Below, piece after piece: positions 18,901 through 26,579 of a DNA stretch of 64,000 nt. How positions within the stretch are numbered: the first letter of the stretch is position 1; the number at the start of each line of letters is the position of its first letter. This stretch comes from Microbacterium oleivorans NBRC 103075 (GTDB taxonomy: Bacteria; Actinomycetota; Actinomycetes; Actinomycetales; Microbacteriaceae): positions 219,275 to 283,274 of the forward strand of contig NZ_BCRG01000003.1 in the NCBI RefSeq assembly GCF_001552475.1. Reading direction: 5' to 3'. Both the position numbers and the translations under genes were made by a program. The notes beneath the pieces are model-generated. The model worked only from the letters and a program-made list of their open reading frames with translations, searched no databases and had not been told where the DNA came from.

Positions 18901-21848
18901 TGATACCCGAAGCGCACCTGACCGGACGTGCCCTCGCTGCTGGAGTAGACGATCGACTGGCCGTCCGCCGAGATCGTCGCCGACCCCTGGGCGGGTTGCG
19001 ACGTGATGGTGTCGAGCGTGACGTCGTCGCCATCGGGGTCTACGGCGAAACGGTCGAAGCCGATCGTGATGGCCTGACCTGCGACGACGCGTCCGACGAG
19101 CGTGCGGGGGACCGGGTCGCGGTTGTCGTCGCCGCTCGTGACGGTCACGCTCACGCGCGCGGTGTCGACCACCTCGGGGAAGCCCAACCGGTAGATCGTG
19201 TACGTCAGGGCGTACGTGCCCGCGTCGCGCGGGGCCAGGTAGCGGAGCGTCCGGCCCGAGGCGAACGCGAGCCCGCCGCCCGTCTCGTTCACGATCGAGG
19301 ACGGATCGATGGCGATGAGCGCTCCCGCGGGGGCGTGATCGTTGTCGAGGACCGGGATGTCGACCTGAGTGCCGCCGCGGACGGTCACCGCGTCGTCGAC
19401 CGCGATGGGCTGCTCCGCCGAGCCGGCCGGAAGAAGGATGACGGTGAGCTCACCCTCCGCCGTCGGGCCGTCCTGCCCGCCGTCGGTCAGCCGGTAGCGC
19501 ACGACCCCGAGGCGCCCTGGGGCGCCGTCGTCTGTCGTCCCGCTCACGCGCAGCAGGCTCTGCCCGACGAGGTCGACACTCAGCGACGCGGTCGGGTCGC
19601 TGTCGGGTCGGATGTCCTCGAGGAGCAGCACGACCCCGGCGGGGTTCGCGGCGGCCGAGGCGACGTCGATCGTCGCATCCTCGCCGGGGCGGACGAACGC
19701 GGTCAGGGGCGGGGTGGTCACGACCGTGTCGGCCGGTTCGCGGACGGTCACGCGCGCGATGGCGGATGCCTCGGCGACCCCGTCGCGCACCGAATACTGC
19801 ACGACGTACGAGCCGGCCTCCCGTGCCTCGAAGCTCATCCGGAGTGCCGAGGCGTTGGGGGTGACGGTGGCGCGGTCGGCGTCGAGCGCGACGAGGGAGC
19901 CGAGGGTGAGTGGTCCCGCCGCTCCCGTGACGTAGGGGGTGAGGTCGACGTCGAGCGGCTCGCCGGCCACGCCCGTCACGGCGAAGGACTCGGCTTGGAG
20001 GTCGGGCGCGGGTGTGACCTGCACCGTCACGGCCTGCGTCGTCGTCTTGCCCCGCGCATCGGACACCACGACGGAGATCGGGACGCTGGCAGCCTCGGTC
20101 GCACTCGGATCGGGATGCTGGTAGCTGAACTCACCCTCGGGCGAGGTCGTCGCGGTCCCGATCGAGGGGGCGCCGTCGATGCCTGCGAGATAGACGGGGT
20201 CACCGTCGGGGTCGACCCAGCCGCGCAGGAGGTCCGCCGACACCGTGCCGCCGGGGGCGACCGAGAGCGTGGGCCACGTGGCGAGGCATCCGGGGACGCC
20301 GCACCATACCGGGGCCGAGTTGTCCTCCTCCGGGACGACGCGGACGGTCACGGTCGCGTGCTCCGAGAGGCGGCCGCCGGTAGACGTGCCGTCGGTGACG
20401 CGATAGCGGAACGTCGTTGTGCCCGTCGCATCGGGGGCGACGTTCACGGCGATCTGCTGCTCGGCGCCGGTCACGGTCGCGGTTCCGAAGGCGGCATCCA
20501 CCCCGTCGAAACCGGCGACGTCGATGCTGAGGACGTCCTCGTTCGGGTCGTAGTCGTTGAGGAGGACGGGCAGGAGCGCCACGGAACCGGCACGCACCCC
20601 GAACTCGTCGTCGACGGCGACGGGAGGCTTCGGGTCGAGTACCCGTTCGACGACGTCGTCGTCGTTGGGCGCGGCCTCGCTCGTGTCCTCGAGGCGCCAC
20701 TGCTGCGACGACGGGATGAGCGCGCCGTCGGGAACGCGCCACACCCAGCCCGACCCTCGGTCGTTGAGCGCGAGGCGCGAGCCGTTGCCGACGAAGACCG
20801 GATCGACGCCGTCGCCGATGTCCGCGCCCGCGTAGTCCAGCGGGGTCTGTTCAGTCGGTCGGCTACTCGACCAGAGGGCGCCGCCACCGGTGCCGTCACC
20901 GAGCCAGGCAGCGTGAACGGTGCCGCCCTCCGCCACGGGCACGGCGGGCGCGCCGAGACCGGGGGAGTCGAGCGGTCGTTCGGCGCCGCCGGAATCGAGG
21001 GGAACCCGGGTGATGCCCGCGGGATCGGCGATGACCACACCGTCGCCTCCCGTCGCGGCGCGCTGGAGGAGCGCGCCCGTCACGGGTGTCGTCGGCACGA
21101 TGTCGTCGCGGCCCTGGATCGCGATGTCGCCCGTCGTGACGTCGTAGAGGACCCACCGACCGGCGACCGCACTGAGCTGCGCGTCTGCCGGTCCGATGGG
21201 GGTCTCCTCCCGATCGAGGACGCGACCCGTGGCGGCTTCGGCTCGGACGACCACCTTCTCGACGGCGGAGTAGGCGTAGGCGATGCCGTTCGCATCGACG
21301 GCGACGGCCGAAGCCACGAACCGCGGGGCCTCCTCGTCGGCGGCGCGGTCGATCTCGGCGTAGGGATCGATGGGTGAGGCGGCGCCGCCGCTGGAGAGGG
21401 TGGCGCCGAAGACCCCGCCACCCTCGGTGCGGTAGACGATCGCGTCGCCGGCCGTGACGATCTCGACGGTTCCCGCCGGAGTGGGAGCCGAGGAGTCCTC
21501 TTCCTCACCGGTGAGGTCAGCAGGCTGGGCGAGGTCGACATCGGAGAAGGCCGAGCCGCCTTCGCTGAACACGAACAACCTGTCGGAGGTCTGCGCGACC
21601 TGGGTGCCGTTGACGACCTGCTTGACGGTGTCGATCTCGCCGAGATCCAGGTTGACGCGGGCGTAGCCGCTTCCCGCGCCGGTCTGCAGCGCCCACACGG
21701 TCGGGTCCTCGACGGGCGTCTGCTGCGCGTCGTACCCCGGCCAGACGACGGCCAGGGTCGCGACGACGGCGATGACCGCGGTCACCGCGCCGGCACCGAT
21801 CCATGTCGACCGTCGCACCCGTGGTCGCTCCCCGGTCGTGCGCGCCAT
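15915..21848 (-). CDS. Giant membrane-anchored Ig-like / fibronectin type III surface protein
   Basis: A 1977-residue protein. A basic N-terminus and one transmembrane helix (about residues 14-36) anchor it, with the remainder outside. Residues 40-370 look like a beta-rich, possibly propeller-like domain. A series of cadherin/tandem-95-type modules follows, recognisable by repeats such as PVAVDDEF, VLLNDYDPNED, WVDPDGDPVYL, AVDPDGDDVTL and DNDVDPFGSP, whose acidic loops suggest calcium binding. FN3-like modules occupy the last 500 residues (VQGYRITTGG, YEARALNDVG). The C-terminus is Pro/Glu-rich with no sortase motif. It abuts the kinase gene with no spacer. The gene is comparable in position to fn3 of the bifidobacterial PFNA cluster; the ligand is unknown. 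Confidence 0.85.
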   Translation of the reverse strand: MARTTGERPRVRRSTWIGAGAVTAVIAVVATLAVVWPGYDAQQTPVEDPTVWALQTGAGSGYARVNLDLGEIDTVKQVVNGTQVAQTSDRLFVFSEGGSAFSDVDLAQPADLTGEEEDSSAPTPAGTVEIVTAGDAIVYRTEGGGVFGATLSSGGAASPIDPYAEIDRAADEEAPRFVASAVAVDANGIAYAYSAVEKVVVRAEAATGRVLDREETPIGPADAQLSAVAGRWVLYDVTTGDIAIQGRDDIVPTTPVTGALLQRAATGGDGVVIADPAGITRVPLDSGGAERPLDSPGLGAPAVPVAEGGTVHAAWLGDGTGGGALWSSSRPTEQTPLDYAGADIGDGVDPVFVGNGSRLALNDRGSGWVWRVPDGALIPSSQQWRLEDTSEAAPNDDDVVERVLDPKPPVAVDDEFGVRAGSVALLPVLLNDYDPNEDVLSIDVAGFDGVDAAFGTATVTGAEQQIAVNVAPDATGTTTFRYRVTDGTSTGGRLSEHATVTVRVVPEEDNSAPVWCGVPGCLATWPTLSVAPGGTVSADLLRGWVDPDGDPVYLAGIDGAPSIGTATTSPEGEFSYQHPDPSATEAASVPISVVVSDARGKTTTQAVTVQVTPAPDLQAESFAVTGVAGEPLDVDLTPYVTGAAGPLTLGSLVALDADRATVTPNASALRMSFEAREAGSYVVQYSVRDGVAEASAIARVTVREPADTVVTTPPLTAFVRPGEDATIDVASAAANPAGVVLLLEDIRPDSDPTASLSVDLVGQSLLRVSGTTDDGAPGRLGVVRYRLTDGGQDGPTAEGELTVILLPAGSAEQPIAVDDAVTVRGGTQVDIPVLDNDHAPAGALIAIDPSSIVNETGGGLAFASGRTLRYLAPRDAGTYALTYTIYRLGFPEVVDTARVSVTVTSGDDNRDPVPRTLVGRVVAGQAITIGFDRFAVDPDGDDVTLDTITSQPAQGSATISADGQSIVYSSSEGTSGQVRFGYQVKDARGRTGAGEVRIGVIARQSDPSPVTFSDYVQVQAGVDSTVVVRPADNDVDPFGSPLELTDVTPNAPEDSPEYAALADRITVDDGAVRVVAGTALGTFSYSYAVANEDGDTAIGLLVVKVVRDPVPDHPVVSDTVLTLEDRDRFPSGVDVLSGRVAWNGGDPSTLTLRLWGDPDGLRVSGWKIAGALPEQSRLIPFEVTGTGYDGAEVTTYGFLRVPGTQETRLTLRAGIEPLRVKEGEAVEADLGNLVVLPAGAVLVLDGTGTKAGGAREDASCRVVSGTVIRYTAGRGAPWSDACIVAARLAGQDAPTILTLPVQVEAETPQPSLRSASLGVRPGQTQTYDLTRMVRWAGVADEGALRFDVAYSGDQFDVTAKGSVVTVTARDAARPGREDEVTISLPSHPDASAASLVLTVGPSPSTLPRGGSAVKTCSQSDGQSSCTIDVVGVEGEVNPLPSTALRVVAAASAGNCEGVRFSPAGDSAVRASWSADSEGAARCAGTFVVEDAQGRQSSGDRNGSIVLDLRGLPANPTRLEWTSYTDSSVSLRVMSDARSYPTVQGYRITTGGREIATCPASGVCAPITAPVGEQRVYEARALNDVGTSRGAVRTEAWAYRPPSRPAGADFVPVPNGRDGGVATVTVTGLDDTTGSVRLSGGVAGSATQPVSGGTATFPGYRVGANEPTVLTATPLTEFELPPIAGGSTEGRSIDLRAHGVGAPAVELSASTTSDTMTVAVRVTGESSGTETLYGYSETSAATCTPDTRESRRTFPAAAFLQKTVFVCVTSTYSGAAGFGVTSDQITARPTGNVAAPGELTYSVASTPVGDQGSGFTYAASGHSDPGAPPFDGARLRYRLNGSPADSFVPRVNAPGDRWSAVWCDTFLGFDSECSDPTPIVAARGSADWPVYVATDDVPSCRSDEAVRDWFPRGIGADVAGVRKDVTDGELGPLRVDYTLSWRGALKELQSVTVGVDCEQIVPEPDPEPEAPDTTPPAP

Positions 21849-23006
21849 TCAGTTCGCCCCGCCGAGAAGGAAGAACGTCGTCGCCGCTCCGGCGAGGGCG
21901 ACCAGGACGCTCGCTCCCGCGATCAGTGCGATGGCGGTGCTGCGCCGCAACCCGGATGCCGGTTGTGCACCCGCGAGGATCGTTCCCTCGTCGGGGCGTC
22001 GAAGCGGTGTCGCCCGGCGACGCTCGGGCCGGGCCGACTCGTAGGCGACCGCGGGGCGGACGGGACCGCGCGGACGGTCATCGCCGAAATCGACGGCCGC
22101 ACCGGCGGCGGCCCACTCGTCGACCGCGACTTCGAGGGGCGTGTGAGGGACGCCCATACGGTGCTGGATCATCTGCAGATCGTGCGCGAACGCGGCAGCG
22201 GAGGGGTGGCGGGCGGACGGATCGCGGCTGAGTGCGCGGGCGAGGACGGCATCCAGCTCCGCCGGCACGTCGGGGCGGCCGATGGGGGTGTACACGGCCT
22301 TGCGGATGCGGGCCTTGAGCTGATCGCGGGTGTTCTGCCCGCGACCGGGTCGCTCGAAGGGACTGCGGCCGGCGAGGAGGGAGTAGACCGTGGCGCCCAG
22401 GCTCCACACTTCGGCCGCGATCGATCCCGAGATCCGTTCGTCGACGATCTCCGGGGCTGACCAGGGCACCGACATCGCGAAGACCTCTTCGGTGTCGGGG
22501 CGCGCCTCGACGGCGGTGGCGATGCCGAAGTCCGACAGGACGGGGGATCCGAAGGCGGTGACCAGGATGTTGGAGGGTTTGATGTCGCGGTGCAGGAGCC
22601 CGGCCCGGTGGGCGGTCTCAAGGGCTGACCCGATCTTGACCCCGAGTTGCAGCACCTCGGCGACGGGGATCTCCTCGCGCCGGTACCGGTGGGTGAACGA
22701 CGTCGGACAGTGTTCCATCACGAGATACGGCCGGCCGTCGGCGGAGACCGACGCCTCGTGGATCGTGATGATCGAGGGGTGCGCACTCAGGCGGGCCATG
22801 ACATCGGCCTCGGCGTTGAACATGCGGAGCACGTTCTCGTCGACGACGTCTTCCAGGAGCACCTTCACGGCCACGGGGCGGCGGGGCAGGTTCTGTTCGA
22901 AGAGGAACACGTCGGCGAAGCCACCCGCGCCGAGCGGGCGGACGTAGGTGAACCCCGAGAGGCCGGGCGGAGTGGAGGGGAGCCGGTTGGACACGGGGTC
23001 GGTCAC
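21849..23006 (-). CDS. Membrane-anchored Ser/Thr protein kinase without an external sensor domain
   Basis: A 385-residue Hanks-type kinase. Glycine loop LGAGGFADV (25-33), catalytic Lys in VAVKVL (about 48), HRDIKPSN (139-146), DFG (159-161) and APE (184-186) are all intact. A linker of about 75 residues leads to one C-terminal helix (about 358-382, IALIAGASVLVALAGAA) that ends only a few residues before the stop. It therefore lacks the PASTA or other external domain seen in PknB-like kinases. The start codon overlaps the FHA gene by four bases, and the stop directly abuts the giant surface protein gene. It matches PKB2 of the PFNA cluster by position and type. Confidence 0.93.
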   Translation of the reverse strand: MTDPVSNRLPSTPPGLSGFTYVRPLGAGGFADVFLFEQNLPRRPVAVKVLLEDVVDENVLRMFNAEADVMARLSAHPSIITIHEASVSADGRPYLVMEHCPTSFTHRYRREEIPVAEVLQLGVKIGSALETAHRAGLLHRDIKPSNILVTAFGSPVLSDFGIATAVEARPDTEEVFAMSVPWSAPEIVDERISGSIAAEVWSLGATVYSLLAGRSPFERPGRGQNTRDQLKARIRKAVYTPIGRPDVPAELDAVLARALSRDPSARHPSAAAFAHDLQMIQHRMGVPHTPLEVAVDEWAAAGAAVDFGDDRPRGPVRPAVAYESARPERRRATPLRRPDEGTILAGAQPASGLRRSTAIALIAGASVLVALAGAATTFFLLGGAN

Positions 23007-24106
23007 CCCGCCGTCGAGGAGTCGAGCGTGTCGAACACCGCGGTCACGCCGTCACCGAGATCGAGCTCCGTGCCGAGCGGCACGCGCGACGCCGCGCCGC
23101 CGCGGAGGAGCGCGGCTGCGCCGGACGGCGGACGGACGATCGTGCCGTTGGTCGAGTCGAGGTCGCGGACGACGAGCGTCTCGCCGTCGAGCGTGGCCTC
23201 GAGGTGCGTTCCCGAGATCTCCTTGTGCGGTGAGGAGACCTGCTCGATCCGGGCGCCGGGGTGCTTCCCGGCCCGCGGCCCACGGCCGAGGACCACGGGT
23301 CGGTCGAGGGGTACGGTGCGCCCCCCGGGGAGGCGCAGGGCGTAGCTCCTCACGGGCGTCGATCGACGCGACCCGAACAGGGTGCGGTCGTCGGGCACGT
23401 CGTGACTCTCGTCCTCGCGGAGGAAGTCGGGCAGTTCGAGCTCATCGTCGTCGTCGAACGGACGGGCGAACAGGCTGCGGTCGACGGAGATGGTCTGGAG
23501 GACGTCGATCTCCTCGCCCCGGATGGGCGGAGTCGGCGGGGCGGCGGCGACGGTCGACACGATGGTCGGGACGGCGACCGTCACGGGCGCGAGCGTTCCC
23601 GGAGGCTCCTCGCCCTCGGCAGCCGGGGTCACCTCGGCATCGGGTTCTCGTCCCGCCGGGAAGGGGCGTCCCCACGACAGTTCGTCGGCCCGCGTGGCTC
23701 CGAGTCCGAGGGGGAGCAGATCGCCGCCGGGGCGACCCGTCCCGAGGAGCAGGCGGATGCCGACGGCCCCCGCGAGCGCGGTCTCGATCCATGTCCGCGC
23801 GTCGGCGCCCGACACGCGCGTGCGATCGGACGTCTCGACGATGGCCGCGCCGCGGACAGCCACCCGCACCGGCTGCGTCTCATCGTCGGGGAACTCCGCG
23901 ACAGCGAAGTCGGGAAGGTCGTGGATGCCGCCCGCCACCAGCACGCTGAGGACGTCTTCGAGCACCGCGGTCTCGGTCGCGGCGGCGTTCCACAGGCGCG
24001 CGATCACGCCTTCGGCGACACTCGGTCCGAGCAGGATGGCGAACCGATCGCCGGCGATGGCATACCCCGCCTCGGCGGCGAGCGTCGGGGTGGGGTAGCG
24101 GAACAC
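23003..24106 (-). CDS. FHA domain protein, first gene of the kinase cluster
   Basis: A 367-residue soluble protein. The N-terminal 150 residues form an uncharacterised alpha/beta region (AEAGYAIAGDRFAILLG), followed by an acidic Pro-rich linker and a C-terminal FHA domain at about residues 265-360 with VVLGRGPRAG, SGTHLEA and LDSTNGTIV. The FHA domain should bind phosphothreonines produced by the kinase encoded next to it. The GTG start at 24106 is six bases after a TAGGCT hexamer, so the transcript is predicted to be leaderless. It is the likely first gene of the run that extends to 7648. Confidence 0.85.
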   Translation of the reverse strand: MFRYPTPTLAAEAGYAIAGDRFAILLGPSVAEGVIARLWNAAATETAVLEDVLSVLVAGGIHDLPDFAVAEFPDDETQPVRVAVRGAAIVETSDRTRVSGADARTWIETALAGAVGIRLLLGTGRPGGDLLPLGLGATRADELSWGRPFPAGREPDAEVTPAAEGEEPPGTLAPVTVAVPTIVSTVAAAPPTPPIRGEEIDVLQTISVDRSLFARPFDDDDELELPDFLREDESHDVPDDRTLFGSRRSTPVRSYALRLPGGRTVPLDRPVVLGRGPRAGKHPGARIEQVSSPHKEISGTHLEATLDGETLVVRDLDSTNGTIVRPPSGAAALLRGGAASRVPLGTELDLGDGVTAVFDTLDSSTAG

Positions 24107-24118
24107 GTGCTCAGCCTA
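24107..24118 (-). promoter_or_regulatory. Leaderless promoter of the kinase/FHA/MoxR gene run
   Basis: AGCCTA at 24113-24118 reads TAGGCT on the minus strand, six bases before the GTG at 24106. Because every following junction down to 7648 is an overlap or a gap of 48 bases or fewer, this may be the main promoter for ten genes. Confidence 0.5.
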
Positions 24119-24132
24119 GTGAGCGGTGGTGC

Positions 24133-25725
24133 TCACACCCATCCGGGCAGCCAGTTGTGCGTCCAGTAGAACTCGTAGGGCACGCTGATGGCGGACCACA
24201 GGGGGTACCAGAACACCGAGACGGCGACGATCAGCGCGAGGGCGGCGAGGAGGCTGCGACGTGCCGCGAGGCGGCGGAAAGAGTCGCGGCGACCGGCATC
24301 CCACAGCATGCGCAGCGCGAACGTCAGTGCAAGCAGCATGAAGGGGAGGATCAGCACGGTATAAAACTGGAAGATCGTCCGGCTGGGGTAGAACAGCCAC
24401 GGCACGTAGGTCGAGACCACGGCGACGAGGATGATCGCGGCCCGCCAGTCGCGCGTGCGCACACTCTGCACGGCCAGCCACAGCACGGCGAGGACCCCGA
24501 GCCACCACAGGAGCGGATTCGGCATCGAGTAGAGGATCTCGATGCAGCCTCGCACGCTCGCGCAGCCGTCGGTGCCGTCGGCGGTGTTCCCCACGTACAT
24601 CGAGGTCGGGCGGAGCAGGAGGGGCCACTGCCACGCGGGGCTCGCGTACGGGTGAGACGAGGTGATCTCGGCCGTCGCGGTGTAGATCGTCTCGTGATAG
24701 TGCCAGAGGTTCTGAAGCGGGAGCGGAACCCATGACCAGAATCCCTGCGCCGGAGTGCCGTCGACGGCGTGTCGGCCGTATCCACCGTCGCTCGTCAACC
24801 AGCCGATCCAGGTCGACAGGTAGACGAGGACGGCGCCAGGCACGAGGAGGACGAATGCGGCCGCGCCTTGACGGACGGCATCCGCCGGCCAGAAGAAAAC
24901 ACCGAGTCGTCGACGCGCGAGGGCGTCGCTGACGACGGCGTACAGGCCGAGAGCGGCGAGCACCCAGGCGCCGGACCACTTCACACCGCACGCCGCGCCG
25001 CCCGCGATCCCCGCCGCGAACAGCCACGGCCGGCCCCACAGCACCGGCCCCCACCACGGAGCGCGGCCCGCGGCATCCCGCCGCAGCATCGCCTGCGCGA
25101 GGCGGTCGAGGTGTCGCCGTCGATCGAGGAGCGCGAACCACACGGCCAGGAGGACGAAGAAGGTGAGCAGGATGTCGAGGATCGCGACACGGCTCATGAC
25201 GATCGCGAGGCCGTCGACGGCCATGAGGCCCGCCGCGACCGAGCTGAAGACGATCGACCGGCTCAGCTGCCACGCGATGAGATACAGGACGAGGACCGCG
25301 AGAGTGCCGGCGAGCGCCACGGCGAAACGCCACCCGAAGGACGAGGTCGGGCCGAACAGGGCCATCCCCGCACCGATGAGGTATTTCCCGAGAGGAGGGT
25401 GCACCGCGAAGCTGGGTTCCCGGTCGTAGATGCCCGTCTCGCCCGCGGCGAAGCGCTGGTCGGCGTCATCGGGCCAGGTGGCGGCGTAGCCGAGGTTCCA
25501 CTGGCTCCAGGCATCCTTCACGTAGTAGGTCTCGTCGAAGACGATCGCGTGCGGATGCCCGACGTTCCAGAACCGTAGGATGCCGGCGAGGACGGTGACG
25601 ACCAGGGGCGCGATCCAGGACATCGCGGGGGTCGTGGCGATTCGGGTCCGCAACCCGTCGAGGCGGGCGTCGAGACGGGGACGCGGCGAGACCGCGGGCA
25701 GCAGCGGTTCCGCGGTCGAGCTCAC
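24133..25725 (-). CDS. pmt: Dolichyl-phosphate-mannose--protein mannosyltransferase
   Basis: A 530-residue GT39 integral membrane enzyme that transfers mannose from polyprenyl-phosphate-mannose to Ser/Thr residues of exported proteins. About 11 hydrophobic helices are visible. The catalytic acidic pair is in VFDETYYVKDAWS, and the conserved loop PSFAVHPPLGKYLIG follows. The C-terminal part carries the four-helix PMT_4TMC region (YEFYWTHNWLPGW). The start was placed at the GTG at 25725, seven bases after a TAGGCT hexamer; the longer frame would run through the divergent rsmI promoter. It is the counterpart of Rv1002c, which is likewise divergent from rsmI. Confidence 0.92.
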   Translation of the reverse strand: MSSTAEPLLPAVSPRPRLDARLDGLRTRIATTPAMSWIAPLVVTVLAGILRFWNVGHPHAIVFDETYYVKDAWSQWNLGYAATWPDDADQRFAAGETGIYDREPSFAVHPPLGKYLIGAGMALFGPTSSFGWRFAVALAGTLAVLVLYLIAWQLSRSIVFSSVAAGLMAVDGLAIVMSRVAILDILLTFFVLLAVWFALLDRRRHLDRLAQAMLRRDAAGRAPWWGPVLWGRPWLFAAGIAGGAACGVKWSGAWVLAALGLYAVVSDALARRRLGVFFWPADAVRQGAAAFVLLVPGAVLVYLSTWIGWLTSDGGYGRHAVDGTPAQGFWSWVPLPLQNLWHYHETIYTATAEITSSHPYASPAWQWPLLLRPTSMYVGNTADGTDGCASVRGCIEILYSMPNPLLWWLGVLAVLWLAVQSVRTRDWRAAIILVAVVSTYVPWLFYPSRTIFQFYTVLILPFMLLALTFALRMLWDAGRRDSFRRLAARRSLLAALALIVAVSVFWYPLWSAISVPYEFYWTHNWLPGWV

Positions 25726-25748
25726 GGCGACCAGCCTATGCTGGGGCG
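25726..25748. promoter_or_regulatory. Overlapping divergent -10 elements between pmt and rsmI
   Basis: The 10-mer AGCCTATGCT at 25733-25742 contains TATGCT reading right (25737-25742, six bases before the rsmI GTG) and TAGGCT reading left (25738-25733, seven bases before the pmt GTG). The two hexamers share bases 25737-25738. Only 23 bases separate the two start codons, so both transcripts must be leaderless or nearly so. Confidence 0.6.
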
Positions 25749-26579
25749 GTGCTGATCCTCGCCGCGACCCCGATCGGAAATCTGGGCGACGCGACGGGTC
25801 GCCTCCGCACCGCACTCGAAGAGGCGACGATCGTCGCCGCCGAGGACACCCGGACCACCCAGCGCCTGCTGCAGGCACTCGGGATCGCGAACCGGCCCCG
25901 GCTCATCGCGCTTCACGACCACAACGAGAAGCAGCGGGCCGCCGAGCTCGTCGCGCTCGCCGCGGAGCAGGATGTGCTCCTGCTGAGCGACGCCGGGATG
26001 CCGACGGTCAGCGATCCGGGCTATGCCGTGGTCGCGGAGGCCGTCGAGCGCGGTGTCGACGTGACGGCCCTCCCCGGGCCGAGCGCGGTCATCACCGCTC
26101 TCGCTCTCGCAGGTCTGCCCACGGATCGGTTCACGTTCGAGGGCTTCGCCCCCCGGAAAGCGGGCGAGCGCCGGACCGTGTTCGGCGCACTGGCTTCGGA
26201 AGCGCGGACGATGGTCTTCTTCGAGGCCCCGTCCCGCCTCGCCGACACGCTCACCGCGATGGCCGAGGCGTTCGGCGCCGATCGCCGCGCCGCCGTCTGC
26301 CGTGAGCTCACGAAACTGCACGAGGAGGTCGTCCGCGCGCCTCTCGGTGAGCTCGCGACGTGGGCGGAGGAGGGCGTCCGCGGCGAGATCGTCGTCGTCG
26401 TCGAGGGGGCGAGCGTCCGCGCGATCAGCGAAGACGATGCCGTCGCGCAGGTGCAGGCCCTCGTGGCGTCGGGAGTGCGCTTGAAGGATGCCGCGGGTGA
26501 GGTCTCGCGAGAGACCGGACTGCCCTCGCGAGACCTCTACCGCGCCGCAGTCGCGGCGAAGAGGCCGCTCAGCCCTTGA
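25749..26579 (+). CDS. rsmI: 16S rRNA (cytidine(1402)-2'-O)-methyltransferase RsmI
   Basis: A 276-residue SAM-dependent enzyme of the tetrapyrrole-methylase fold that methylates the 2'-O of C1402 in 16S rRNA. Motifs include LAATPIGNLGD at the N-terminus, AEDTRTTQRLL, SDAGMPTVSDPGY and LPGPSAVITALALAGLPTD, then FEGFAPRK. The length is normal. GTG start with a leaderless -10. Its last 11 bases overlap the 3' end of the convergent ABC permease gene. Confidence 0.95.
   Translation: MLILAATPIGNLGDATGRLRTALEEATIVAAEDTRTTQRLLQALGIANRPRLIALHDHNEKQRAAELVALAAEQDVLLLSDAGMPTVSDPGYAVVAEAVERGVDVTALPGPSAVITALALAGLPTDRFTFEGFAPRKAGERRTVFGALASEARTMVFFEAPSRLADTLTAMAEAFGADRRAAVCRELTKLHEEVVRAPLGELATWAEEGVRGEIVVVVEGASVRAISEDDAVAQVQALVASGVRLKDAAGEVSRETGLPSRDLYRAAVAAKRPLSP

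Noticed and set aside
15900..21377. A 1825-codon open frame on the plus strand
   Set aside because: It lies opposite the giant Ig/FN3 gene, is rich in Arg, Gly and Asp without any domain or hydrophobic pattern, and arises because stops are rare in the antisense of high-GC genes. The minus-strand frame has a signal anchor and recognisable repeats.
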